Shown one piece after another: positions 1 to 10,460 of a DNA stretch of 64,000 nucleotides. The translations under genes were made by a program, and so were the position numbers. Numbering within the stretch: position 1 is the first letter of the stretch; every line of letters starts with the position of its first letter. The DNA is from Dactylis glomerata (Eukaryota > Streptophyta > Magnoliopsida > Poales > Poaceae). The stretch covers positions 806,001-870,000 of the forward strand of contig QXEO01000342.1 in assembly GCA_007115705.1 (NCBI GenBank). Reading direction: 5' to 3'. The notes beneath the pieces were generated by a model that was given only the letters and a program-made list of their open reading frames with translations, did no database searches and had not been told where the DNA came from.

Positions 1-138
1 AAATCAGTAGCAACCGTTGTTACTTGCTTTATAAAGATTGAAATCAATATTTTTGGGTTCAGCTGAAGTTTGATGCACATAAGACCATGTTGACAAGCAT
101 GCCTTCTTATCTCTGCTTTTTTTTTTTGAGATGATGTG

Positions 139-474
139 TGTTAGAGTACGTGATGGGCCTGGGCCCGTTAGTCTTAGGGTTTGCTTAGGGGTCAAGTAAG
201 CCTTGCTTGGGAGTCAAGTAACCTCTCTATATATGGAGAGGAGATGTATCAATCTAATCAAGCAAGAATTAAGAAGGAAATCCCTTCTCTCTTGCCGGCC
301 GTGGGCGAAGCCCCGCGGCTGGCCTCTCTCGCGCCCCTAACCCTAGCTGCTGCCCTCCAACCCCAGCGTGTGAACAGTACCCGCGGTACTGTAGCGCCAC
401 GGGGTACTGTAGCGCGGCAGCCGCCGTCTCTCTGTCAACTCTCTCCTCTCGATCCCTCTAGCACCGCCATAACA
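139..474 (+). repeat. 5' LTR of the Copia-like element
   Basis: 336 bp, TG...CA ends. It contains a TATA-like stretch CTCTATATATGGAG around 221-236, the likely promoter for the element's transcript. It differs from the 3' LTR at one position by eye. Confidence 0.93.
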
Positions 475-476
475 TT

Positions 477-486
477 TGGTATCAGA
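477..486 (+). promoter_or_regulatory. Primer-binding site, initiator tRNA-Met type
   Basis: TGGTATCAGA lies two bases after the 5' LTR. It matches the start of the usual plant initiator tRNA-Met PBS (TGGTATCAGAGC) and then diverges (ATTCC instead of GC). Confidence 0.85.
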
Positions 487-499
487 TTCCTCGGTTGCG

Positions 500-1300
500 A
501 TGTCTTCGGGACTGCCCACCGCCTCCGCCGCGATCGCGTCGTCGGGCGCGCCCACCTCCATGCAGCAGCCGTCTGCGTCTGCGGCCCAGGCCGCGCTGGC
601 GCGGGAGCCTGCCCCCGTCCTCTCGAACCAGGAGCTCTCTACGGGCCTCCGCGACCTGGCCGAGTCGGTCTCCGACATCAAGCACGCCATCGCAGTGCTC
701 CTCCAGCGGACGGAGCCACCGCGCACGGAGCCACCGCCGGTTTCAGCTCCGCCGAGGCAGGGGGTTCCGATTACCGAGCTCAAGTTTCCGCCGTCGCCAT
801 CTCCGCTGCCATCGTGGGCCACGGCGCCCACGTTCGAACCCGGCCAGCCATCCGCGCCATCCATGGCGCCATCTCCGCTGCTGTCGTGGACCACCGCGCC
901 GCCACCCGCGGCATCCGGGGCCGCTGCTCGCTGGGGCCTTCCGGGATACGCCGAGGCGTACTCGTCTCTCACCCAGCCTTCCATCCCCGCCGCGCCGGGT
1001 CGCCACGAGGGCGCCTTCGCGGCCGCCTCCCACGGCCAGCAGCCGCCGCATCTGGCGGTCTCCGCCGCCACCACCCCACCCTGGTTGCCGTGGTCGTTCC
1101 AGCCCCTCGCGGGCCCCGTCGCGGCCATGGCCCTGCTGCAGCAGCCGCCGCTGCCACTCAGCCCAGGGCCAGCTACGACCGCGCCGGCGGGAGTTCCGAT
1201 CCAACAAGTCCGGTTCCCGCCCTCGCCGTCACCGCTTCCGTCTTGGATCGCTACCCGCCACGTGTCGGCGGCGGTGAGGCTGCTGCGCGCGGCCTCCTAG
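500..1300 (+). CDS. Pro/Ala-rich gag N-terminal remnant in the Copia-like element
   Basis: A 266-residue open frame starts at the first ATG after the PBS. It is rich in Pro, Ala and Ser. Residues about 47-70 (LSTGLRDLAESVSDIKHAI) could form a short amphipathic helix. Two diverged copies of a segment of the form GVPIxx(L/V)xFPPSPSPLPSW occur near residues 88 and 238. Such segments occur in N-terminal gag regions of grass Copia polyproteins, so this is probably the start of a gag gene kept after the rest was lost. No zinc knuckle or enzymatic motif follows. Overlapping frames on both strands are also open because of the high GC content, so expression as protein is uncertain. Confidence 0.5.
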   Translation: MSSGLPTASAAIASSGAPTSMQQPSASAAQAALAREPAPVLSNQELSTGLRDLAESVSDIKHAIAVLLQRTEPPRTEPPPVSAPPRQGVPITELKFPPSPSPLPSWATAPTFEPGQPSAPSMAPSPLLSWTTAPPPAASGAAARWGLPGYAEAYSSLTQPSIPAAPGRHEGAFAAASHGQQPPHLAVSAATTPPWLPWSFQPLAGPVAAMALLQQPPLPLSPGPATTAPAGVPIQQVRFPPSPSPLPSWIATRHVSAAVRLLRAAS

Positions 1301-1865
1301 CGCGCCGGCGTGTGCGGGAGATGCGTGGTCTGCAGCTGCCGCTCCTCGAAGTTGCCCTTCGCTGCGCCAAGGACCTCGATCTCGTCCGCTGCGTCGGGGC
1401 TCTTGGGCATGCGGTTTCCCCCACGAGCGGCGGGCATCCTGTTTTCCCCGTGTGCAGCGTCCTCAAAGTCTGCGACATCGGCGGTTGGGAGGGCGCACCC
1501 CTCCTCGACAGGAGTGCACCGCGTAACACCACTGCATTCCGCCGCCGGCCGCCGCGAGGGCGCCTCCGCTGGTGGCTCTTGCGACCTCTTCCAGGTGGCC
1601 GTACACATGCACTCCGTTTGTCCAGATGGTGTCCATGGGATCCAGGTGGCTGTACACGTGCACGTACGTCGTGCGGATGGTGTCCGCTTTTTGTTAAGGG
1701 GTCCAAAATAGAGCGTCCCAGCCCATTTCAGGTTGAGAGTAATAAACCAAGCCGAGATGTAAAAGGCTTGTTTTTTAGGTGTGAGGTTTGTGTCGCGTCG
1801 AGTCATCGTTATAAGTTGGTTAGGTTGCAGCTCGAGGACGAGCTGCATGTCCAGGTGGGGTGTAG

Positions 1866-2201
1866 TGTTAGAGTACGTGATGGGCCTGGGCCCGTTAGTC
1901 TTAGGGTTTGCTTAGGGGTCAAGTAAGCCTTGCTTGGGAGTCAAGTAACCTCTCTATATATGGAGAGGAGATGTATCAATCTAATCAAGCAAGAATTAAG
2001 AAGGAAATCCCTTCTCTCTTGCCGGCCGTGGGCGAAGCCCCGCGGCTGGCCTCTCTCGCGCCCCTAACCCTAGCTGCTGCCCTCCAACCCCAGCGTGTGA
2101 ACAGTACCCGCGGCACTGTAGCGCCACGGGGTACTGTAGCGCGGCAGCCGCCGTCTCTCTGTCAACTCTCTCCTCTCGATCCCTCTAGCACCGCCATAAC
2201 A
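1866..2201 (+). repeat. 3' LTR of the Copia-like element
   Basis: 336 bp, matching the 5' LTR except at 2114. It is preceded by the purine-rich tract AGGTGGGGTGTAG and followed by the TSD ATGTG. Confidence 0.93.
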
Positions 2202-2349
2202 ATGTGTGCAAAGCTGGCACCTCATATGGATATAAACTGACATCGTGTTTCTATTTTTTTAAGCAATGACCAACATATAGAAAGCATTGTTTTGTTCAAA
2301 GTACGTAAAGCACATAAATCTTCATGTATTTTATGGCTTTAATTTTCAG

Positions 2350-4183
2350 GTAGCTGTTCTTACAGTATATGTATTTTTATATGGGAGGTTATATCTGGTT
2401 TTGAGTGGCTTAGAAAAGTCCATTCTCCAAGATTCACAGATTAAAAACATCAAGCCCTTTGAAAATGCGCTTGCCACTCAATCTGTATTCCAACTTGGGA
2501 CGTTGCTCATCCTCCCGATGGTAATGGAGGTTGGCTTGGAGAAAGGGTTTGGTAAAGCCTTGGCGGAGTTTGTAATGATGCAACTTCAGTTAGCTCCTAT
2601 GTTTTTCACTTTTCATCTTGGAACGAAGACTCACTACTATGGAAGGACTATACTTCATGGTGGTGCGAAATACAGAGGTACAGGCCGGGGGTTTGTTGTA
2701 CGACATGCAAAGTTTGCTGAGAATTACAGAATGTATTCACGGAGCCACTTTGTGAAAGCATTGGAGCTGCTCATTCTGTTGGTTGTCTATCTAGCATACG
2801 GGAGTTCTTACAGGAGCTCAACTTTGTATGTATACGTCACAATATCGATGTGGTTCCTTGTTTTCTGCTGGCTGTTTGCACCTTTTGTCTTCAACCCATC
2901 ATGCTTTGAGTGGCACAAGACTGTTGATGACTGGACTGATTGGTGGAAGTGGATGAACAATAGAGGCGGTATTGGCCTGGCACCTGAGCAAAGTTGGGAG
3001 GCTTGGTGGGTGAGTGAACATGAACACCTGAAGAATGGAACAATACGTAGCTTGCTCTTGGAGCTCATCCTGTCGCTCCGCCTCCTCATCTACCAATATG
3101 GTATTGTATACCACTTGCACATAGTGCACGAGAACAAAAGCTTCATGGTACTCTTCCTGCCTAGTCTACTCGTTATCCTATACAATGCCCTTTAAACATT
3201 TCAGATAGAGTAATGTTTTGTTCTCTCACACAGATATATGCACTATCATGGCTGGTTATTGCCATCGTGCTTGTTTCACTAAAGGTAACAAATTTACTTA
3301 GTATAGCATTGAATCTCATGTTATAGCACATTAAAAGTGGTGGGTGCCTCTTCTTCCAGGTTGTTTCATTAGGGAGAGAGAAGTTCGTTACGAAGTTTCA
3401 ACTTGTATTCCGTATACTCAAGGGCATTGTCTTCCTTGTCCTCATCAGTCTGATGGTCCTCTTATTTGTTGGTTTTGATCTCGCTGTGTCAGACGTCGGC
3501 GCCAGTATCTTGGCCTTCATCCCAACTGGCTGGTTTATTCTTTTGGTGAGTAATTTCTGTATTCTTCTACTATTAGCTCTTTTCTCTTTTGCAATGAAAT
3601 CAACCAGATGACAAGCAATGTTAACCAGATGACAAGCTTTTTAAAAGTTTCTAAAACTACACAGTTTTAACCAGATGACAATGATATCTAGTTTTTCAAA
3701 CTACAGTTCACAACCTTTTTAAAAAAGAACATAACTAGCTTTAACCAGATGTCAAGCCATGCTAACTAGTATTGACATGTCTACATTCTCAAGCTCATGC
3801 TGCCCAGCTTCTTCTGTTGCTCCTTGTAGATCGCGCAACTATGTGGACCTCTGTTTAGGAGGTTAGTCATCGAGCCACTTCACGTGCTGTGTTGCTCTTG
3901 CTGCCCTGGTGGTGCATGCAGAGGGCCTTGCTGCGCCAAGTTCAGGCAGAGGAGTGGGGCTGTGCTCCATAAGATAGGGCCATGGGACTCCATACGAGAG
4001 ATGGCGAGGATGTACGAGTACACCATGGGGATCCTCATCTTCCTGCCCATTGCCGTCCTCTCGTGGTTTCCCTTCATGTCAGAGTTCCAGACGCGTCTGC
4101 TCTTCAACCAAGCCTTCAGCCGAGGTCTGCAGATCTCGAGGATCCTTGCTGGGCAGGATGGGAGGGGTGCAAAGCGGGAATGA
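2350..4183 (+). CDS. Callose synthase (1,3-beta-glucan synthase, GSL family), C-terminal exons
   Basis: Four exons are readable, all joined in phase 0: 2350-3147, 3234-3284, 3360-3545 and 3830-4183 (stop TGA). Each intron has GT...AG ends. Callose synthases are large plasma-membrane enzymes that make 1,3-beta-glucan from UDP-glucose. The first exon carries the end of the catalytic region (GRGFVVRHAKFAENYRMYSR) and the first helices of the C-terminal membrane cluster (ALELLILLVVYLAYG; YVTISMWFLVFCWLFAPFVFNPS). Further hydrophobic segments follow in the next two exons. The last exon ends with the family hallmark FQTRLLFNQAFSRGLQISRIL. About 462 C-terminal residues are present; the rest lies upstream of the window. 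A Cys-rich stretch in exon 4 (LCCSCCPGGACRGPCC) stands between the membrane segments. No lesion is visible, so the gene is probably functional. Confidence 0.93.
3601..3757 (+). repeat. Four copies of a TTAACCAGATGACAAG-like motif in the last intron
   Basis: Copies start near 3601, 3620, 3666 and 3740 in the 284-bp last intron of the callose synthase gene. They are irregularly spaced and slightly diverged (the last has GTCAAG). No function is apparent. Confidence 0.6.
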
Positions 4184-4715
4184 TATGTTGCTGGCCAGCT
4201 GCAGTTTCAGTTTAACCCATCTTTATAGAAGTTCATGGCGTGCAGACGTGGAGTGTGTAAAGAGAGATCGCACTGGTTGTGACCACTTCTATTTATATTG
4301 GCATTGGACTTGAAGGACATTGTTGGGTTGGGATAAGAACTGCCTACATGTTTGGATTTTGATTACACCTTCTGTTGTTGCTGATGATTAATCATGTGCA
4401 ACTTCGCATTTACTCTGAAGGAGATGATTTTTTTTTTAAGAAAACACAAAAGGCATTTGCGTTTTTAAACTGAAGTCCAAAGGCTTTAAATTAATAAGCA
4501 CAAATTAGAGTAGAATAGTACAGGGAGCCCACCCAAATACGCACACCACAACCACGACAGTCATAAGTACAACAAATAGCCCCACTCTGGAAGCAATAGA
4601 GATATCACTCAAGTCCTGAGCGCGGAGTGAAGATGCCTGATCGCCCCTATTACTGGACCGGAAGGTCTCTATCCCTTGATGTGACCAACATCCTCCATTG
4701 CATGTAGATAAGTAT
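4184..4715. other. Callose synthase 3' UTR, then possible inverted LINE 3' end
   Basis: 4184 to about 4425 is the likely 3' UTR and downstream flank. From about 4428, a run of T followed by AAGAAAACACAAAAGGC and degenerate sequence looks like the reversed, poly(A)-tailed 3' end of a LINE. That second assignment rests on general resemblance only. No open reading frame of interest is seen. Confidence 0.35.
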
Positions 4716-4724
4716 TTTGAATAA

Positions 4725-4776
4725 CGGTTTTGCTAATTCTCAGTAAACTGAGATTTAACTTAGGGCTCAGTAGACT
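4725..4776 (+). repeat. Left terminal inverted repeat of the MULE-like element
   Basis: Begins CGGTTTTGCTAATTCTCAGT just after TTTGAATAA and pairs with 10461-10512. Confidence 0.6.
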
Positions 4777-5336
4777 CATCAGCCGTCCGTTTCTGTATTT
4801 GCTTTAAGATTCGCGTTGGCCCGTTATTGGCTTGTTTTGTTTATGGGCTTGTCATTTGTTGGCCCGTTATATCGATCGGGGGTTGACTTTGAGCTGCTGC
4901 CCCTGCCGTTGTCTGCTTGTCTTCAACGTCTGGCGACGGCGAGCAGCGACGGCGAGCAACGACAGCGAGTGGGGTGACGGTGAGCGGTGGCGCCACCTTC
5001 CCCTCACCGTCCTCCACAGTTTCCTTCTTTTTCGTCGAGTTGTTGTCCCGTTCCCGCCCCTTTCCCTGTGGATCTGTGCTGCCCCACGATCCCCTTTGTA
5101 CCCGTTCTTCTCCGCTGACGAGATTTTTGCGCCCGGGCTAATTTGAAGTTTTTTCGTGAAATTATCGGTGCAGGGACTCCTGTTAGGAGCTGGAGCGGCG
5201 GATTTTTGTGGGCATTTTTGAAGAGTTTGAGCGGTGAGGCTTTTTTTTGCATTTATTCTGTTTGGGGAAGGCCAACAGAGTGAGGAGTCGGGAGGAGTCC
5301 GCTCGTCCTACTCCCTATGTTTTTGTGGCTGTCTGA

Positions 5337-5910
5337 GTGCGCGAGGCATTGGTTTGCGTGGAGGTCGAGGAGCTGGGTTCCTCCATGCTGAAGCTTCCAT
5401 TTCGAGGAGGCGGTAGGCGGTTGCGTCGCCGGCAGGATGGGTACGTTTGTTCTTCGGTGCTGACCTTTCTACTTATTTTAGATTCACCTTTCTACTTATG
5501 TTTTAGCTGCTCTATAATAGCGCATGGATTGGGCGTATTTTGTTGTTCTTAGGTTGGGGACGGGGAACACGAATACATGTATTTTCCCCCGTGAAGGAAA
5601 ACTTTTGATTCACAGCGTTATTGATCCTAGTCTGTCGGAGCCTCTACTGAGCCCAACGAATTTGATGGTGGAGTCAGATCCCCCATCATCCCTAGACGTA
5701 AGGAAGAGAAGAAGCTAAGTCGATTCAGTTATTAAATAGAAATCAGACCTTGCATTTCTTATGGATTATGGTACCTGTATGCTAACTTAACATGGCGTAG
5801 TTGGTTTTTGAGTACATGATATGTCGAAATCTTGTTGTCACCCATGCATGAATCAGGATCAGGTGTGCTGAACCTTCAAACTTATGAACTCTTTCCATCC
5901 CGTGCTCTTT
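5337..5910 (+). other. Exon-like fragments inside the MULE-like element
   Basis: Short open stretches sit next to plausible splice signals. About 5384-5438 encodes a basic peptide (MLKLPFRGGGRRLRRRQDG) and is followed by GGTACGT. About 5553-5715 encodes a peptide containing LGTGNTNTCIFPREGKLLI. About 5848-5910 encodes SGSGVLNLQTYELFPSR. None resembles a family I can name. Upstream DNA (4900-5230) is GC-rich, like a gene promoter or 5' UTR. These could be captured host exons or chance open frames. Confidence 0.3.
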
Positions 5911-6070
5911 TTGTTTGTTGTGATTTCATTTGTTCAGTTCATAGGGCAATGTCCTTGCGTTTGAATAACAAATCATCAGGCTGGATTGTTCTTCCAGTAC
6001 CCCTAGGAATGGGGAAAATTCATGTGAAATATTGTCGTCCAAGCAGCTCATTTAAACACTGAACATGACA

Positions 6071-6074
<4 letters not shown>

Positions 6075-6110
<36 letters not shown>
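6075..6110 (+). repeat. Homopolymer of 36 consecutive G
   Basis: Positions 6075-6110 are all G. Such a tract would form G-quadruplexes and is hard to replicate, clone or sequence, so its exact length may be unreliable. Confidence 0.95.
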
Positions 6111-6111
<1 letters not shown>

Positions 6112-6717
6112 TGAGAAACTTCTAGATAATCAATACTTTCAAAGAAAGCCTGAATGTGATTTAGAAGTAACGCATCAGGGTATAACCAATACATTGAATG
6201 GACAAGCAACAGACTTTGTTATTTCTCTACCTCAATATGCTTTTTATCAACTTCCTCGGCCATCATAAAGAAATAACTAGTCTATTTTACATCCCTTCAG
6301 TGTTGCTTGTTTAAATCTTAGTTACCTGAACGTTGGCATGTAAAGTGTGTTGTTTGACTAGTCCATCTGCAACTCTGTCCCATCTTAGTTACCTGAACGT
6401 TGGCTATAAGTGGAAGGAGCTAAATAAGATCATGAGAGATGTCATGTATCTGATGCTCTATCTGCATTTTCTACTCTGTTATTTTTCTCCTTGGCCATAG
6501 TATCATGTTAGTACTCGAAATTAATTTTTAGTTGCTCATGTTTTTATCTTCTTGAGGAAGTTGTAGATAGATGAATCAGTTGTCTACTTTGTCTTCTTAG
6601 TATCTTAATGTAGTACTGGCTGGAACAAAGTATCTTAATGTAGTATTCAGATAATAATGCCTGTTTTTCTTTTGTCTGATATACTTCATGCTCATAGTAG
6701 TTTGGGTTTGTATGTAG

Positions 6718-6831
6718 GCATCGTATCAGCGATAATCTGTGTATGCTTCGTGGAAGGGGGCATCATATATATGCTCATTGGGGTGATGCGCCTGAATATG
6801 GGTCATCAAATACTGATATCCATGATGACGT
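6718..6831 (+). other. Possible internal exon of unknown gene within the MULE-like element
   Basis: A segment preceded by TATGTAG and followed by GTGAGTATA is open for about 37 codons and includes HIYAHWGDAPEYGSSNTD. The flanking acceptor-like and donor-like signals suggest a real exon. I do not recognise the protein. Confidence 0.3.
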
Positions 6832-7049
6832 GAGTATATCCCTAAATCAGTCTGCATTACAAATTTATTTTTTATTCAGCGAATAATCACATACCATGGT
6901 CAAGTGGTCAATGAGTGAATATTTTTTTATAGTTGTCCTTTCTTTATTGTTTAGTTTTCACTGCTAAAAAAATGTCATTGATCAGTGTTAAATAAGTACC
7001 TTGATTTGTTCAGTCTTATCTTTCATGGATGTAGTTGTCAGTCTCTTGC

Positions 7050-8215
7050 TCTGAAAATCCGTGCTACACCCTAATTTCCGGTCTTGCCTCACTTGCATGT
7101 GTGGTCGCAACTGGTTTTTTACCTAGTTGCAAGTGGACTTGCAAATAAGAGAGAAATGCTCGAATACGTGCTAGACCCTAATTTCCGTTCTCGCCTCACT
7201 TTCAAGTGTGGTTGCAACTAGTTTTTGTTGCCTATCTACAAGTAGAGTGCAACTGAGAGAGAAATGCTCCGAAATTCATGCTACACCCTAATATTTTCCA
7301 ACTTGCAAGTGTAGTTGCAACTGGTTTTCATTGCCTAGTTGCAAGGGAACTTGCAACTGAGAGAAATGCTTTGAATACGTGCTACACGCTAATTTCTATT
7401 TTTGCCACACTTGCAAGTGTGGTTGCAACTAGTTTTTATTTCATAGTTGCAAATGAGAGAATTGCTCTGGAATATATGCTACACCCTAATTTTCCTCAAC
7501 TTGCAAGTGTGGTCGCAACTGGTTTTTGTTGCCTAGTTACAAGTGGACTTGCAACTGAGAGAGAAATGCTTCAAAATCTGTGCTACACCCTAGTTTTTGC
7601 CAGCTTGCAAGTGTGGTCGCAACTGGTTTTTCTTGCCTAGTTGAACTTGCAACTAAGAGAAATGCTCCAGAATACGTGCTACACGCTAATTCTCATTTTT
7701 GCCTCACTTGCAAGTGTGGTTGCAATTGGTTTTTGTTGCATAGTTGCAAGTAGAGTTGCAACTGAGAGAGAAATGCTCCGGAATCCATACTACATCCTAA
7801 TTTTTGCCAACTTGCAAGTGTGGTAACAACTGGTTTTTGTTGCCTAGCTAGTTACAAGTGGACTTGCAACTGAGAGAGAACTGCTCCGGAATAGACGCCA
7901 CAACCTAATTTCTGTTCTCGCCTCACTTACAAGCGTGGTTGCAACTGGTTTTGTTGCCTAGTTGTAAGTAGAATTGCAACTAAGAGAGAAATGCCTCGAA
8001 ATCCATGCTAATCCCTATTTTCCGCCAACTTGCAATTGTGGTCGCAACAACTTTTTTGTTGCCCGGTTCCAAGTTCACGTGCAATTGAGATAAAAATGCT
8101 CTGAAATACGTGCTAAACCCTAATTTTCATTTTTTTTGCTTCAGTTTGCAATGGTGGTTGGAACTATTTTTCCGTTCTCACTTTACTTGCAAGTATGGTT
8201 GGAACTATTTATTGT
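7050..8215 (+). repeat. Tandem array, about 11 diverged units of about 105 bp, rich in TTGCAA palindromes
   Basis: The landmark CTACACCCTAAT or a close variant recurs near 7067, 7172, 7281, 7382, 7479, 7582, 7679, 7790, 7897, 8008 and 8113. Each unit also carries CTTGCAAGTGTGGTTGCAAC, GGTTTTTGTTGCCTAGTTGCA and GAGAGAAATGCTC. GTTGCAAC is its own reverse complement, so every unit contains one or more perfect palindromes. Small open frames across the array follow its periodicity and are not considered genes. Confidence 0.85.
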
Positions 8216-8700
8216 TGCCTAGTTGCAAGTAGAGTTGCAAGTCCAGCTGAAAGTGAGTTTTTTCCAGTTGCAAGTCCAGTTGAAACTGAGTTCTCCAGTT
8301 GCAAGTCCGGTTGAAATAGGGGTTTTCTAGTTGGAAGTCGAGTCCCACCTGAAACTAAGATTTTTTCAGTTGCAAATTGAGTTGCAACTAAGATTATTTC
8401 CACGTGCAAGTCGAGTTGTATCTGAGATTTTTTCCAGTTGCAAGTCGAGTTGCACCTAAGATATATCAGATATGTCTAGTTGCACCTAAGATATATCAGA
8501 TATGTCTAGTTGCAAGTCTACTTGCAACTGAGATTTTTCCAGTTGTAGGTCGAGCCGCAACTGAGTTTTTGTAGTTTCAGGTTGCAACTTAGATTTTTAC
8601 CGGTTGCAAGTCGAGTTGTACTGAGATTACTCCAATTACAAGTCAAGTTGCAACTAACTTTTTTCGTTTGCTAGTCAAGTTGCAAATGAGATAAATTTGA
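8216..8700 (+). repeat. Shorter-period TTGCAAGTCGAGTTGCAAC repeats
   Basis: From about 8216 the period drops to roughly 30-45 bp. Units have the form CAGTTGCAAGTCGAGTTGCAACTGAGATTTTTTC. One 31-bp segment, GTTGCACCTAAGATATATCAGATATGTCTA, is duplicated directly (about 8445-8510). It appears to derive from the same TTGCAA core as the longer-period array. Confidence 0.75.
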
Positions 8701-10460
8701 TAATTCTGTCTACTTGATGGTTAATTCGGTTTTTATGCCATATTCAGTTTTCCTTTTATTATGATGCGACAAGTGTTAACATAGTTCGTTTGTTTTGGTA
8801 GTTCTGTTTACTCCTAGTTCATATTGTTCTCATTTTCTATACTATTCATTTTTTATTTTATACTATCATGGATTTTGAGTTTAAAATGTGTTAGTTATGT
8901 TTCTTATGTCTTGATGTCTTTTTAAATGATGTTATGATGCATTTTGAGTTAGAAATGCTTTAATTGAGTTCATTTTGTTTTTATTTGATATGATGGTTCA
9001 TTTAGAGTAAAAAACTGTTTATCTTGTTTTAACTATATATTATGATGCGTAGATAACATTGTGCTTGTATTTTGAAATGTAGGACTGGTAAACAATGACA
9101 TCGTATCATATTTGGAACTATTGGCCGTAAGTTTGAAAGAGGATTTCACTGACGGTATTGCAACCTAAAGAGTATAGGAGAGGGTACAACCTGAGAAGGT
9201 CAAGGATGTCAACATCCTCAACTATTAAGATAGGTAATTTCCTTGTTTTCTCATATATAATTTGCCATTTCTGATTATCGTTTCTCATGGTAATTTGCTT
9301 ATAATGTACCCCATCTGTTTGTGTTGTGTGATTGCCTCCTCTTAAACCAATATAAAACTGGTAACGGATTGATCAAGAGGATACAGAAACTATGTATAAA
9401 AATTGTTAACCAATTGTCTTCTAGTGAAACTACATAAGTTATTTCCTTGTTAACCACCTATACATAAAATTGTTAGAAAAATGCTCTTCTATCATCGATT
9501 CATCAGGTATTTCTTTGTTGAAAAATACCTATGGTGCTTAGGCAATTTTCCTTGTCACTGAAAATAACAGTACTATGTATGTTTGCTTTGATCTTCCTGT
9601 CATTTTCTTGGATTGTCTTTTCATACTTGAGTCTAGTAATTTTTGCAAGATCAGAATTACATCTATACTTCATGTATTCTTGTTTATTTATTTATTCTCA
9701 CTTCATCTTGTGATATTAGTTTTATACGCTTTGATATTTGTAGCAGTTTTTGGTCATATGAGATTGCAATGTTGGTGTCCAGCGGAATGAACGAGAATGA
9801 AAGAAGTAGCAAGAAGACCAGTCTCCCTAGTGTCTTTTGTGCTTAAGTCAACTTTAAATGGTTCTTTTGTGGACGCTACGCAGTATGCAGCATTAACTTT
9901 TTTGACCGTATCTTTGGACAGCTAATATGGATTGTTGATCTGTTGTGATCCAGACTTTTGTTAAATTGAGGACTGTTGTGATGTTGAATTTATCTATTTG
10001 TATCCTATACTATCAGTCTAGATTGTTTTGTCCTCCGTTGTTTTCATTTTGATTGATTCATGGTAATTTCTGGAATTTTTATGTTTGGAGGATGCACACT
10101 CTTCCTTTATACCCTTGTATATGTTTTTTTCCTGGTTGATTAAAAAATGGTACATTCTCGTTCATTTTTTGTTTAAATTTCAGTCAATTTTTGTTTCTGG
10201 TTTCAAATTTATTTTTGTGATTTTCGTCTATGATTTAAAATAAAATTTTGGAAACTTGAATTTCGTCCAGACCTTATGAAAACGCAAAATGAAATCAGGG
10301 CTTGACCGCTTGAGCTGTTGATTTGTCTTTATAATTGGGTTTTTCTCCTGGCCAAACAATAAAACAAAAAGCGCAACAACAAAATAATACAACAGAAATC
10401 GGCCCAACAAGCAAGGACAGGGAAATCGGGCTGATTGCCTGAAGCAAATTCGCTGATGTC
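8701..10460. other. AT-rich interior of the MULE-like element, no gene recognised
   Basis: About 1.8 kb of AT-rich DNA with only short open frames. No transposase motif, RNA gene or repeat array stands out. Confidence 0.5.

Larger units (their letters stand above)
139..2201 (+). mobile_element. Non-autonomous Copia-like LTR retrotransposon, 2.06 kb
   Basis: Two 336-bp direct repeats (139-474 and 1866-2201) begin TGTTAG and end AACA. They flank a 1,391-bp interior and are bordered by the 5-bp TSD ATGTG (134-138 and 2202-2206). The interior starts with a PBS complementary to initiator tRNA-Met (TGGTATCAGA, 477-486) and ends in a purine-rich tract near 1853-1864. There is no protease, integrase, reverse transcriptase or RNase H, so movement must depend on proteins supplied by another element. 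I found one mismatch between the LTRs (387 T versus 2114 C), which points to a recent insertion. It sits in sense orientation in the callose synthase intron. Confidence 0.92.
1..2349 (+). other. Intron of callose synthase gene, interrupted by a Copia-like insertion
   Basis: Positions 1-138 and 2202-2349 are AT-rich and show no coding similarity. They join when the inserted element at 139-2201 is removed, because ATGTG is repeated on both sides. The intron ends at the acceptor TTTTCAG (2343-2349), just before the first recognisable callose synthase exon. The donor and all upstream exons lie before the window. Assigning this stretch to one intron is an inference from the downstream gene. Confidence 0.6.

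Noticed and set aside
181..1926. 581-codon open frame across the Copia-like element
   Set aside because: It runs through the LTR, PBS and interior into the 3' LTR in a frame without element homology; an effect of GC-rich DNA. The frame starting at 500 fits the element better.
7278..7826. Open frames in the TTGCAA array, some looking like repeated hydrophobic peptides
   Set aside because: Periodicity of the tandem repeat produces them; no start context or conserved family.
7050..8215. CRISPR-like regularly spaced repeats
   Set aside because: Units are diverged over their whole length, there are no distinct spacers, and the genome is a plant's.
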